From assembly GCA_946402065.1 (NCBI GenBank), contig CAMIVR010000017.1, positions 1-54,429 of the forward strand: DNA of 54,429 nucleotides, in the 5' to 3' direction. The notes under the pieces are model-generated. The model was given only the letters and a program-made list of their open reading frames with translations. It was not told where the DNA came from and did not search any database. The DNA comes from an uncultured Brevibacillus sp. Lineage in GTDB: Bacteria > Bacillota > Bacilli > Brevibacillales > Brevibacillaceae. Of the stretch, positions 32,156-40,890 are shown piece after piece; positions within the stretch are counted from its first letter, which is position 1, and each line of letters opens with the position of its first letter. The position numbers and the translations under genes are program-made.

Positions 32156-32677
32156 ATGAAAAAACGAACTTGGACTGTAGCTTCTATGTTCGCAGTAGCA
32201 GCTATTGCAGGTGTTTCATTAGTTAGCCTTTATGGAATTCAAGATGTACAAGCAACAAAAGAAAAGGTTAAAATCAAAAATGAAGAAAAGATGATGGATC
32301 ATCGTCCAAAAGAAATTAGGGAAAAAATCGAGAAATCGTGGAGCAATGCATTGAAAGCCTATGCTATTGACGACAGTGAGTGGACCAAGATTGATTATGC
32401 TGATTCGATTCACCTGACTGAAACTTTAAGCCAGGAAGAAAAGACCAGTTTTATTGATTCAATGTACGGAGCAATGGAAAAGTATTCCAAAATAGGCGAT
32501 ATGATGCCTCTAATGCTAGTCAATGAAGATAAATCAAAGGTCGTTATTTTGTTCCAGCATGATGAAGGTAAAGGAAAAACGGTCAAGATAGAATTGGCAC
32601 TTAAAGGAGAAGCAAACTCACTTACTAATGACGGTGCTTCAAGAAAATGGACTGTTGAAAATGTAGAAGAAAAGTAA
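32156..32677 (+). CDS. AT-rich secreted protein, function unknown
   Basis: 173 residues with a signal peptide (about 1-33, cleavage near VQA) and a soluble charged remainder ('REKIEKSWSNALKAYAIDD', 'KSKVVILFQHDEGKGKTVKI'). RBS GGAGTGA, 7 nt from ATG. Base composition is clearly more AT-rich than the surrounding core genes, which suggests recent transfer. The 3' end is followed after 4 bp by a duplicated fragment of the DCC gene. No family recognised. Confidence 0.72.
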   Translation: MKKRTWTVASMFAVAAIAGVSLVSLYGIQDVQATKEKVKIKNEEKMMDHRPKEIREKIEKSWSNALKAYAIDDSEWTKIDYADSIHLTETLSQEEKTSFIDSMYGAMEKYSKIGDMMPLMLVNEDKSKVVILFQHDEGKGKTVKIELALKGEANSLTNDGASRKWTVENVEEK

Positions 32678-32681
32678 GTAA

Positions 32682-32885
32682 GGCACCCTGGAGCATCGGA
32701 CTGCAGCGAGGCAAAGCGAAAGCGGGCGACTTTGTCTCGCTGAACCGAGCTGTTGCAAAAATTGCAGACACCGTCAAGCATGTGGTTCAACCACCGGCAT
32801 GCAGCGCCGCAACGTGCGCCGGGAGAGGCGCACGTTCAGGAATGACGGCATGCACCGACGTATCGATATGCGCCTGATTGGGCAA
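32682..32885 (-). repeat. Duplicated, rearranged fragment of the DCC oxidoreductase gene
   Basis: Matches 31244-31400 (the 5' part of the DCC gene) at near identity, except for a 12-bp deletion after the GCTGAA at 32740 and an insertion of about 56 bp. The insertion holds two hairpins: GTGGTT/AACCAC (32782-32794) and AACGTGCGCC/GGCGCACGTT (32811-32836). The CxxC-coding stretch 'DGVCNFCNSSV' is still readable. It forms the 3' junction of the WG-repeat gene. Confidence 0.85.
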
Positions 32886-33696
32886 CCTGGTCCGCTTGTT
32901 CCCACCGGAAGGCGTCCGGCTTGATCGGCGCATACGTAAACGTGTATGAGGGCAATGGTTCAGACTCCTGCATGTACACGAGCTTGCCGGCCCGGTTCAG
33001 ATAACCGAAGTCATCCCCACCCCACACTCTCGCCAGGGAATTGCCAAAGAACGGATCCATCCGCTCCCATTTCGGTTCGGCGACGATTTTGTTGTGGTAA
33101 TCGTAGAGGCCCCATTTCCCGCCAACCCGGGCCTGGACGACATCATTCTCGGGGGCTAGCAGCTCTGTGAATTGCAGGGGAAGCAGTTCTTTGCCATGTG
33201 CGTCCAGCAACCCCCACTTGTCCGCTTTGCGCATTTTCCAAAATGCTTCGCCGGTCGGCACAATTTCATCGTATTCCGCCGGGACGACCACGCTCCCCTG
33301 TCTGCCGAGCAGGCCAAATTTTCCGTCAGCTTCAAAGCGGACCGCTTCGCCGAAAATTTCCAGCGATGCATACCGCGGTTTTACAATCGTCTGCCCCGCT
33401 GCATCCACAAGCCCCCATTGCTCGCCCTGCTTCACCGGGCGAAGGCCATCAATTAACTGACCTTCCGCATCGTAGGTTGCCACAGGCTCTGTTTCCACAA
33501 GCTTTTGCGTCGTCGGATCGAATCGCCAGGCCTTCTGCTCCGCCTCGATCAGTATCGTCCCGATTTGACCGGACTCCGTCTCGGCTGCACTAACCCAATC
33601 GAGCTTTGCCGGAATCACAATGCTCCCCTTTTCTCCGACAATCGCCCACTTGTTGTTGACGAGAACAGCGTAATAGCCATCGGCCACTTGTGTCAT
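32836..33696 (-). pseudogene. WG-repeat protein, truncated at both ends and fused to a DCC fragment
   Basis: 286 residues made of WG (KWG) repeats such as 'NNKWAIVGEKGSIVIPAK', 'GEQWGLVDAAGQTIVKPRY' and 'ADKWGLLDAHGKELLPLQF'. The last residues 'VAQSGAYRYVGACRHS' are out-of-frame translation of the duplicated DCC fragment, so the true C-terminus is missing. Upstream of ATG33696 the repeat frame continues back ('QGVELIKPSYQA') to a junction with AT-rich DNA near 33735, with no start or ribosome site. The remaining ORF may or may not be expressed. Confidence 0.75.
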
Positions 33697-33737
33697 CGCC
33701 TGATAGCTTGGCTTGATCAGCTCAACACCCTGTTTAA

Positions 33738-33917
33738 TTAATCTTGTATTTTTTGAATTAACAAGTCCATTTTTCTAGATATATCTTTACTAATATTGAT
33801 TAGTTCTTGATAACTTTGAGTCTTCATTCTCAAGATTTTTAGAATATTTATTAAAAAATAAAACAAAAAAGAAATTACGACAGCAATGCATAGGTAATAC
33901 ATTAACCACAAGTACAT
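33738..33917 (-). CDS. Small membrane protein with coiled-coil tail (59 aa)
   Basis: 59 codons starting at 33917 with a very strong ribosome site GAGGAGGG, 7 nt upstream. The N-terminal half is one long hydrophobic helix ('YLCIAVVISFLFYFLINIL'); the second half is polar and helical with heptad-like I/L spacing ('YQELINISKDISRKMDLLI'). AT-rich like the divergent gene at 34051. Size and plan resemble DUF4083-type small proteins of Bacillales, but the match is only by pattern. The stop codon falls at the junction with the truncated WG-repeat gene. Confidence 0.65.
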   Translation of the reverse strand: MYLWLMYYLCIAVVISFLFYFLINILKILRMKTQSYQELINISKDISRKMDLLIQKIQD

Positions 33918-34050
33918 TATTAAACCCTCCTCTGAATTATATGGAAGATTATATCACAAATAGAAGAAATAGAAGAAATATATTTACAAAATGTATTTTT
34001 GTGTGGTATGATTCTAAATGTTTCCAAATAATGAAAATGGAGGAGAGAAA

Positions 34051-34767
34051 ATGAAAAGATTTCTAGGTGTTTTATGTTCATTAACGTTACTATTAGTTTC
34101 ATCTACTGGCATTGCAGCTGCAAAAGAGGAGCAAACTAAACCCCCGAAAGCTGTTACAGAATACAGTCAAGCTATAGATTCGATAAATAAACAGATAAGT
34201 GAGAAACATCAGAAGAGGAAATCAATTAATTTAAATAGAGTTGAAAAAGAGGAGTATACATATCAATACGATGATGGTAGTGTTACTTCAATAACAATCT
34301 TTAGTGTAGATGTAGCAAAAGGCGATGAGGACAAAGTTTCTTTTGATTCCGACGGAAGTATTAAATTAGCAGAAAGTTTGGCATCCCAAAAATCCAATAA
34401 TCTCGTAGCAGCTGCTGCAACACCTGTTACAACAGTTAAATCAGGAGTTGTTAAAACAACATGGGAATTAACTTTTTGGCAACAAAAAATCTTTGGCTCA
34501 TGGACATACACTCCTGGGGTTAATGGAAGTTTAACAGAGGCTAAACATACTTCAGATCCATCCGTAACATCTGGTATGGGAGTTACAGCTGAAACACCAA
34601 AACCATATGTCAATATCCTCTCTGGTAAGAATGCTGCGCATATTGGGAGCACTTGCCGCTTTACAGTTAAAGGTCCTAAAGATGTAACTGCTTGGACTAC
34701 TGATCAGAAAGCCGTTTTGATTGTTGACATAAATGGTAATTATAGATTTGTTGATGATACAAATTAA
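34051..34767 (+). CDS. AT-rich secreted protein, function unknown
   Basis: 238 residues. The start at 34051 is fixed by GGAGGAGAG 5-8 nt upstream. Signal peptide about 1-23 (cleavage after IAAA). The mature part has an acidic region ('YTYQYDDGSVTSITIFSVDV') and a C-terminal beta-rich domain with one Cys ('NAAHIGSTCRFTVKGPKDVT'). Markedly AT-rich against the local background; it lies head-to-head with the 59-residue membrane protein gene and is closed by a strong terminator. No family recognised; acquired DNA is likely. Confidence 0.78.
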   Translation: MKRFLGVLCSLTLLLVSSTGIAAAKEEQTKPPKAVTEYSQAIDSINKQISEKHQKRKSINLNRVEKEEYTYQYDDGSVTSITIFSVDVAKGDEDKVSFDSDGSIKLAESLASQKSNNLVAAAATPVTTVKSGVVKTTWELTFWQQKIFGSWTYTPGVNGSLTEAKHTSDPSVTSGMGVTAETPKPYVNILSGKNAAHIGSTCRFTVKGPKDVTAWTTDQKAVLIVDINGNYRFVDDTN

Positions 34768-34769
34768 AA

Positions 34770-34810
34770 TATGTAAAAAGCTCATCCTAATCGGATGAGC
34801 TTTTTACATA
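34770..34810. terminator. Strong terminator after the AT-rich secreted protein
   Basis: Stem AGCTCATCC/GGATGAGCT with a 5-nt loop, extended by TATGTAAAA/TTTTACATA, T run TTTTT on the plus strand. Symmetrical enough for both directions. Confidence 0.92.
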
Positions 34811-35085
34811 TTGCGTTCATTTGCTGCTGACGTACAAATTCTTCGTGTCGATCCTCTCGTTCCACGCTGGACAGGATATAAACCTGACACTACTCCGTCT
34901 TGATCTAGTAGGGGTACTGCCAACAAAACGCGGATTTTGTACGCTAAGGATTCAAACCGTTGAAAATCGTGGGTTTTCCGTACGCTAAGAAATGTCCGCT
35001 AATGCTTAGCGTATATTTTCGTCAAAATGTTGGCGATACCCCAAATCCGAAAATAGAAGGGGATAATTCGGATCAACGACCCGCA
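34811..35085. repeat. Gene-free spacer with GTACGCTAAG repeats
   Basis: Two direct copies of GTACGCTAAG (34939-34948, 34980-34989) 41 bp apart and an inverted partial copy CTTAGCGTA (35005-35013). The region has no gene. It lies between the terminator of the AT-rich gene and the end of the leftward glycosylase gene. Possibly protein-binding sites or a remnant of a mobile element. Confidence 0.5.
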
Positions 35086-35622
35086 TCAAGGTGCGAGGGG
35101 TTGATCCCGCTTGCTTAACGCCGCCAGCTCGCGGTATATGGCCACGACCTCGTCCAGCTTCATGCGGACAAGCCCGCTGGAAGAAGGCGCGACAAATTCG
35201 CTGACGCCTTCCACGACTGGTGTTGACTGCACGCCCCAGCGGACGTTTTTGCTGCCGCTGTACTCCTCGTAGACGCCTTTGCCGACGAAGCAGACGACTT
35301 TAGGTTGATACGTCCGGATTTTTTGCTTCAATATTTCCCGTCCGGCCCTGTACTCGTCTTTGCCGATCTCGGCAGCATTGCGCGTCGGACGGGCGACGAT
35401 GTTGGTAAAACCGTAGCCCAGCGCGAGCAAATCCCGATCCTCTTCCGGTCTGTACTGGCGCGGCGTTATCCCTGACTGCGCGAGGATTTTCCAGAAGCGG
35501 TTATGCGGATTGGCGTAATGGTGTCCGGTCTCTGCCGATCTCAGGCTGGGATTGAACCCGACAAAGAGGATGTCCAGTCCGTGCTTGAGGTGATCCGGTA
35601 TCGGTCGCGGGCTGTCCGTCAT
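35086..35622 (-). CDS. mug: Mismatch-specific uracil/thymine-DNA glycosylase (Mug)
   Basis: 178 residues. The uracil-DNA glycosylase superfamily pocket is 'ILFVGFNPSLRSAETGHHYA' with the catalytic Asn in GFNPS, followed by 'NPHNRFWKIL', 'FTNIVARPTR' and the second motif 'VAPSSSGLVRM'. Mug removes uracil and some alkylated bases from mismatches with G. It overlaps the stop of the upstream luciferase-like gene by 4 nt (ATGA), so they are co-translated. Housekeeping repair gene. Confidence 0.9.
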   Translation of the reverse strand: MTDSPRPIPDHLKHGLDILFVGFNPSLRSAETGHHYANPHNRFWKILAQSGITPRQYRPEEDRDLLALGYGFTNIVARPTRNAAEIGKDEYRAGREILKQKIRTYQPKVVCFVGKGVYEEYSGSKNVRWGVQSTPVVEGVSEFVAPSSSGLVRMKLDEVVAIYRELAALSKRDQPLAP

Positions 35623-36638
35623 GGATTGCTGTCTCCTCCGGCTGGAAATGCTTCTGCAAGCAGTTGGTACGATTTCAGCCTCCGCTCAAAGGTATCTGCC
35701 CGGGTAACGATCATAAATTCGTTCGTCTGGTACTCCTCACCCAGTCGCTCGATTTGCGCTTTGACCTGTTCCTTTGTTCCGACTACCATGCGCTTGCGGT
35801 TTTCCTTGATGCGGTAGCGGTCGAGTGCCGAATAAGGGTAGTCCCGGGCCATTTCAACCGTGGGAAAGCCTTGCAGTCGCTCGCCTTTTTCCAACAGCAG
35901 CAAGGATAAGTCGAGACCGGAGGCAGCGAGATCGGCCTCTTCCTCTGTCTCCTGGCAAATCGCGAAAATCGCGACGATCGATCTCGGCTTTTCCGCGACA
36001 ATCGACGGGCGAAAACTGCGCTGATACCATCTCATCGCCTCCACTCCGCCCTGGCCGTTGATGAACTGGGCAAAGGCGAAGCCCGTTCCTCTTTGGGCAG
36101 CCAGCGTCGCGCTTTCGTCGCTTGAACCGAGCAGCCAGATTTCCGGCACAGTCGGCGTAATCGGCGTTGCCCGCAGATTGGCAAACCGGTGGTCTTTATC
36201 CAGCGAGTCGTGCAAATAGCCGATCAGATCATCGAGCTGTTCCGGATAGTTGTCGATCCCGGTCATTTTGCCTTCCTGCAGGGCACGCGTCGCAAGCGGC
36301 ATTCCCCCCGGGGCCCGGCCCAGACCGAGGTCGATCCGGTTGGGGTACAGCGCCTCGAGGACACGGAAGTTCTCCGCTACTTTATAGGAACTGTAATGGG
36401 GCAGCATCACTCCGCCTGAACCGATGCGGATGCGGCTTGTCATTACACCAAGGTGAGCGATCAGCACTTCCGGACTGGAGCCTGCCAGCCCCAGCGTAAA
36501 ATGATGTTCGGATACCCAAAAACGGTGATAGCCAAGCGTTTCCAGCTCTTGTGCCAATCGCGCTGTCTGCGCCAATGCGTCTGTTGCCGACGTCCCTTCG
36601 GTGACAGGCGATTGGTCGAGCGCACTAAGTCGAATCAT
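35619..36638 (-). CDS. Luciferase-like (LLM class) flavin-dependent oxidoreductase
   Basis: 339 residues of the bacterial-luciferase-like TIM barrel family: opening 'IRLSALDQSPVTEGTSATDA', 'YHRFWVSEHH', 'GSSPEVLIAHLGVMTSRIRI', 'LDLGLGRAPGG' type segment 'NRIDLGLGRAPGGMPLA', and 'EIWLLGSSDESATLAAQRG'. These use FMNH2/F420-like cofactors to oxidise diverse substrates; the subgroup beginning with LSALDQSPV is common in Bacilli and of unknown substrate. RBS GGGGTGA. First gene of a two-gene unit with mug. Confidence 0.88.
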   Translation of the reverse strand: MIRLSALDQSPVTEGTSATDALAQTARLAQELETLGYHRFWVSEHHFTLGLAGSSPEVLIAHLGVMTSRIRIGSGGVMLPHYSSYKVAENFRVLEALYPNRIDLGLGRAPGGMPLATRALQEGKMTGIDNYPEQLDDLIGYLHDSLDKDHRFANLRATPITPTVPEIWLLGSSDESATLAAQRGTGFAFAQFINGQGGVEAMRWYQRSFRPSIVAEKPRSIVAIFAICQETEEEADLAASGLDLSLLLLEKGERLQGFPTVEMARDYPYSALDRYRIKENRKRMVVGTKEQVKAQIERLGEEYQTNEFMIVTRADTFERRLKSYQLLAEAFPAGGDSNP

Positions 36639-36793
36639 CTATATTCACCCCGTAACGCCTTTTTTTACGTCGCTTTCTTTCATTATGTTAGCAACCGAGG
36701 AAAAGTCAACGTAAACCGACACTTCCGAGCAGATTGCCGCTGTCTTCTCTCCGGCAAGTGGCCGCGATAGAAGCCGCACAAGGCCGATGGCGG

Positions 36794-38818
36794 TTACTTA
36801 TCGAGCAGCACCCACCGGTCCCCTCCGTCTTCTGTGCGAACCAAGCCGTTTGCGGCAGAAATCCAGCCATGCCGATCATCCGCAAACACCAGCCGCACAT
36901 ATAGACCGGTCAGCTGAAAGCTTTGCGGAAACGGATGGTCAATCCACGTACTGCCGCCATCTGTCGTCCGCAGCAAATGCCATTCACTCACGCCGTTGAC
37001 CGGGTAGCGCTCGACCAGCATCGCCCCGTTAGCCGCTGAGGAAAACGCCAATCCGTACGGTGTGTCACCATTCAAAAATTGGCCTGTTTTCCGCCAGGTT
37101 TCGCCATCTGTCATCCGGTACAGCCCATTGACCTCATCTTTTCTACCTTGGGCAACGAACCACCCTTCCGTGGGCGAAAGAAACGTAACCTGCCCTACGC
37201 TATTTTGCGGCAGCGGCTTCCGCTCAGACGCGTGCCAGGTCAGCCCGCCATCCTGGGTGCGCAGGATCAGGAGTCCGAGCGCATTGGCATCGGCAATCAG
37301 TCCGTTCTGTCGGTCGAAAAAGCGAAAAAACCCGGCTCCGTCGAATAGGCTGAGACGTGGCAACTCTTTTGTCGCCGTTTGCCAGGAACGTCCGCCATCT
37401 ATGGTGTGCAGAACCGTCATTTTCTCTGAACCCTGTTGACCGGCTATTGCCCAGCCTGTCTGTTCATCGAGAAAAGCGACAGAAAAAACCGGTGTTGTCT
37501 GGTCAAAGCGGTACAGCTGGCTCCACGACTCCCCGCCGTTTGAGGTCACCAGTAAAACGTTAGGGTCGGACAGCTGGCCGAGGCCGTATCCATGCTGATT
37601 GTCTGCAAAGACACTGTCCCGCGTCGGCCGAACGCTCGGATACAGCTGTGTCCAGGTTTTCCCGCCATCCACCGTTTTCATCAAGTAATCGGAGCGATTC
37701 GGGTCAATACCGATTGCCCAGCCCTTGGTTGACGACAGCAGTGCGACATCGCGGATACTCCAGCCTTTCCCCTCGCCGATGGTCCAAAAGTGTTCTCCAC
37801 CGTCCTGTGTCATCATGATGCCGCCGTCGATCGGCCCTGCCCCGACTTCAAGCGGAATCCAGCCCACACCGCCGGTAATGAATTGCAGCTTTGTCGGCGT
37901 CGGCCTCAAGGTGCGAACTTCACTTGTCCGGGTCCAATGACTGCCGCCATCCTTGGTCCGATAAAGGCCGCCGCTCCACGTATCAATGTTGGATGAAAGG
38001 AACCACCCGTTTGTTTTATCGGTAAAGCAGATGCCGATACTGCCCAGCTGATCGGTCCCCTCCGTTAGCGAAAACTGCCGCTGCCAGTGGTTGCCGCGGT
38101 CTGTCGTCTTGAAGACGACTACCTCGTTATGTCCATTGCCTTCGCCAGCAGATGGTTTCATTGACTGCGCAATGGTGCCGATCACCCAGCCTGTCTCGCT
38201 GTCGACAAAACTCAGATGCTCAGGAACGAACCCTTTTTGCCCGAAATCAAGCGGCTTCCAGCTCTCGCCGCCATCACGGGTGGACAGCAGGGTATCGCCG
38301 ATTAGCGCATATCCCGTCCGGTTGCCTGGAAACGCCAGCTCGCCCCCGCGCCATGACTGATTGTTCATGCTTCGCTTCCACCGCACAGCCCATGATTTGC
38401 CCCCGTCATTGCTATGGATCAGCTGCATCTGCTGGCAACTCGTCGGCCCTTGTTCATCTTTGCACGCGGAGGCAACCGTTGCCCAGCCCGATTGCTCATT
38501 TTCGAATTTTAGGCCATAGACGTACTCCCCTGGCATATCAGCTTCTGACCAGCTGCTTCCGCCATCGCCGGTCATCAACAATTTCAAGGGCTTCCCGTTG
38601 GCTTGCTTGACTGCCCAGCCGGTCGCTTCGTCCAGCATTTCCAATACCGGAAGTTCAAATGATGCAGGCTGCCCCTGAACGCCCAGCTCGCTCCCGGCCG
38701 TGACAAACGGCTGATTTGTCGGCACCGGCATTCCAGAAGTGTTCTGCTTGCTTTCCTGATGCATGGTTTGGCAACCCGGCAAAACCAAAATGAATAAAAC
38801 GACAAGCCATCTACGCAT
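36794..38818 (-). CDS. Asp-box (YCF48/BNR-like) beta-propeller lipoprotein
   Basis: 674 residues from the ATG at 38818, selected because GGGGAGGA lies about 10 nt upstream and the signal then starts properly: MRRW, hydrophobic core, lipobox LPGC. About a dozen Asp-box motifs of form T-x-D-G-G-x-x-W follow ('TGDGGSSW', 'SNDGGKSW', 'TRDGGESW', 'TKDGGSHW', 'TVDGGKTW', 'TIDGGRSW', 'TTDGGSTW', 'TEDGGDRW'). This predicts one or two beta-propellers like YCF48/HCF136, sialidases or VPS10. No catalytic residues recognised. Probably a surface-bound scaffold or assembly factor. Single gene. Confidence 0.8.
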   Translation of the reverse strand: MRRWLVVLFILVLPGCQTMHQESKQNTSGMPVPTNQPFVTAGSELGVQGQPASFELPVLEMLDEATGWAVKQANGKPLKLLMTGDGGSSWSEADMPGEYVYGLKFENEQSGWATVASACKDEQGPTSCQQMQLIHSNDGGKSWAVRWKRSMNNQSWRGGELAFPGNRTGYALIGDTLLSTRDGGESWKPLDFGQKGFVPEHLSFVDSETGWVIGTIAQSMKPSAGEGNGHNEVVVFKTTDRGNHWQRQFSLTEGTDQLGSIGICFTDKTNGWFLSSNIDTWSGGLYRTKDGGSHWTRTSEVRTLRPTPTKLQFITGGVGWIPLEVGAGPIDGGIMMTQDGGEHFWTIGEGKGWSIRDVALLSSTKGWAIGIDPNRSDYLMKTVDGGKTWTQLYPSVRPTRDSVFADNQHGYGLGQLSDPNVLLVTSNGGESWSQLYRFDQTTPVFSVAFLDEQTGWAIAGQQGSEKMTVLHTIDGGRSWQTATKELPRLSLFDGAGFFRFFDRQNGLIADANALGLLILRTQDGGLTWHASERKPLPQNSVGQVTFLSPTEGWFVAQGRKDEVNGLYRMTDGETWRKTGQFLNGDTPYGLAFSSAANGAMLVERYPVNGVSEWHLLRTTDGGSTWIDHPFPQSFQLTGLYVRLVFADDRHGWISAANGLVRTEDGGDRWVLLDK

Positions 38819-38892
38819 AAACGCCATTCCTCCCCGCGCCCTTGCATTTTCTATCTGATTAGACGAAATGTGAGGAATGTTGTTGCACTTAT

Positions 38893-38996
38893 GCTTGAAG
38901 AATAAGCCCCTCGCAGGGCTTACCATGTATCCGGCGGGAGTGCCCTTGTCGGCAAACCAGCTCAGATGCTTGTCTTCTTATTCACGGGGGCTTCAA
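38893..38996. repeat. Imperfect inverted-repeat element after the glutamate dehydrogenase gene
   Basis: Outer pair TTGAAG (38893) with CTTCAA (38991), inner pair GAATAAG (38898-38904) with CTTATTC (38977-38983), and a small AGCCC/GGGCT-type hairpin inside. It sits between the start of the lipoprotein gene and the end of the leftward glutamate dehydrogenase gene. It may be a folded 3'-UTR or MITE-like remnant. Confidence 0.4.
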
Positions 38997-39059
38997 CGCT
39001 TCCAAGCGCTGTGTTGCACCGGCACCTGGCTCCCAGCGCGCGGTGTTTCGCTGCACGAC

Positions 39060-40397
39060 CTACACTTTGCGTTCAATCGGCATCGACCAGCCTTTAACCC
39101 AGCCGCGTGCCTGCAGGGCTTCCGCCAGATGGCCGACACCTGCCAGATAGGCTGCCTTGCGCATGTCGGTCTGCTTTTCCTTCATCATCTCGTAGACATC
39201 GTGAAAGGCGCACTCCATTTTTTCCTGCAGCTTTTCGTTCACCTCGCGCTCCTTCCAGTAATACCCCATCGTGTTTTGCACCCATTCAAAATAGGAGACC
39301 GTCACCCCGCCGGAATTGCAGAGAATGTCGGGGATGACGAAAATCCCTTTCTGCGCGAGGATCTTGTCGCCCGCAGGCGTCGTCGGCCCGTTGGCTGCCT
39401 CCGCGACAATCCGCGCTTTGATCAAGGGCGCTGTCTGCCCGGTAATCTGGTTCTCCAATGCGGCCGGAATCAAGATGTCGACGGGCATCGAAAAAAACGC
39501 TTCATTCGAGATGCTTTCGTAGCCTTCGTACGTCGAGACCAGCTTGTGGCTTCTCGCATACTCCAGCAGCGCCGGGATGTCGAGGCCGTCTCTGGCGTAA
39601 ATGCCGCCCCTGGCATCGGTAATCGCGACGATTTTCACTCCCTGTTCGTGCAAAAATCTCGCGGTCATGCTGCCCACGTTGCCAAACCCTTGAATGGCCG
39701 CAGTAGCGCCGTTCAGTTCGAGCCCCAGGCGCTTCGCCGCCTCGACGATCGTCATCACCACACCGCGTCCGGTCGCCTCCACTCTGCCGCGCGAGCCGCC
39801 GACAATCAGCGGCTTTCCGGTGATGAACCCGGGTGCGTTGAAGCCGCGGAACTTGTCGTACTCGTCCAGCATCCAGCCCATAATCTGCGGATTGGTGTTG
39901 ACATCAGGGGCCGGAATGTCTTTTTCCGGGCCGATGATCGGCATCAGTGCGCGTATGTACGTCCTGCTGAGCTCCTCCAGTTCACGCTCGGACAACTGTC
40001 CCGGATCGACGATTACCCCGCCTTTTGCTCCGCCGAAGGGCAGCCCGAGAATGGCCGACTTCAACGTCATCCACATCGAGAGCGCTTTTACTTCGTCGAG
40101 GTTGACGTCCGGATGGAAGCGTATGCCCCCTTTGGTCGGCCCGAGAATATCGAAATGCTGGGCGCGATAGCCGGTGAAATTGACGATCTGGCCATCGTCC
40201 ATACGGACTGGTACGGCGACTTCGAGGGTGCGAATCGGTTTTTCCAGCAAGCGGTATACATTTTCGTCGAGCCCCAGCCCGGCAACGGCTTCCTTCAACA
40301 GTCCGCTGACGATGGCATAAGGATTGTTGTCCTGCAAATCAGCCGGTTTGCCCGGCTCGCTCCCTGGCATAACGGTCTTTTCCAAAATCGTAGCCAT
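39060..40397 (-). CDS. gudB: Glutamate dehydrogenase (NAD-type, GudB/RocG-like)
   Basis: 445 residues. ELFV dehydrogenase domains: substrate part with 'GPTKGGIRFHPDVNLDEVKA' and active-site lysine region 'LPFGGAKGGVIVDP', Asp in 'IPAPDVNTNP', and the Rossmann part with 'QGFGNVGSMTARFL'. Length and motifs match hexameric, catabolic NAD-dependent glutamate dehydrogenases of Bacilli, which convert glutamate to 2-oxoglutarate and ammonia. RBS GGGGG, 9 nt before ATG. Monocistronic. The GudB/RocG distinction cannot be made from sequence alone; the symbol marks the family. Confidence 0.92.
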   Translation of the reverse strand: MATILEKTVMPGSEPGKPADLQDNNPYAIVSGLLKEAVAGLGLDENVYRLLEKPIRTLEVAVPVRMDDGQIVNFTGYRAQHFDILGPTKGGIRFHPDVNLDEVKALSMWMTLKSAILGLPFGGAKGGVIVDPGQLSERELEELSRTYIRALMPIIGPEKDIPAPDVNTNPQIMGWMLDEYDKFRGFNAPGFITGKPLIVGGSRGRVEATGRGVVMTIVEAAKRLGLELNGATAAIQGFGNVGSMTARFLHEQGVKIVAITDARGGIYARDGLDIPALLEYARSHKLVSTYEGYESISNEAFFSMPVDILIPAALENQITGQTAPLIKARIVAEAANGPTTPAGDKILAQKGIFVIPDILCNSGGVTVSYFEWVQNTMGYYWKEREVNEKLQEKMECAFHDVYEMMKEKQTDMRKAAYLAGVGHLAEALQARGWVKGWSMPIERKV

Positions 40398-40408
40398 GTG
40401 CCCAATCC

Positions 40409-40828
40409 CCCGTTCTCGTTTCAGGTTATCTCGGGATTAGTCTCTCGCTTATCGCTTCTTTTATGTAAACCCGGCCTATGCAGGGCAAAGGGATCATGCT
40501 GTTCTACCTGGCGACGATTGCCAGATTGCATGTGAGCACCAGGTGGCGGGCGTGGCTGACTCCTCTTAGCTATGCGGGAAGAATGGCACTGACGAACTAC
40601 GTGATGCAGACGGTCGTGACCGTTATCGGAGTGGCTCTAATCGTGGATAACACAGCGGCTTTGCAGCTGTGGCAGATCGTCTTGTACTGCATTGGTGTGT
40701 ACAGCTTGCAAGTCCTGGCAAGCCGTCTCTGGCTTTCCGCCCATTCGCACGGGCCTCTGGAATGGCTGTGGCGAAAGGGCACATACGGGTTCAAAGCGTC
40801 TTCAAAGGCTGAGACTGGCAAGCTGTAA
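40409..40828 (+). pseudogene. DUF418-family membrane protein, C-terminal remnant
   Basis: The last about 115 residues match the C-terminal DUF418 domain ('PLSYAGRMALTNYVMQTVVT' and 'GPLEWLWRKGTYGFKA'). The same frame runs upstream ('VLVSGYLGISLSLIASFM') but is interrupted by TAA at 40466-40468 and has no start: the N-terminal two thirds are gone, cut near the start of the glutamate dehydrogenase gene. An internal ATG at 40478 has no convincing ribosome site. Confidence 0.75.
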
Positions 40829-40890
40829 TCACGATCATCATCTTCCACCCCGGTGGCGGATTTTTTGTTTCCGCTCCCCATCCAGTTGCT

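Noticed and set aside
34939..35013. CRISPR-like array
   Set aside because: Only two direct 10-bp copies with one inverted partial copy; no regular spacers or cas genes anywhere in the window.
38877..40535. Long open frame of over 550 codons opposite the glutamate dehydrogenase gene
   Set aside because: It is antisense to a clear enzyme gene with full motifs, has no ribosome site and no recognisable domain; a codon-bias shadow.
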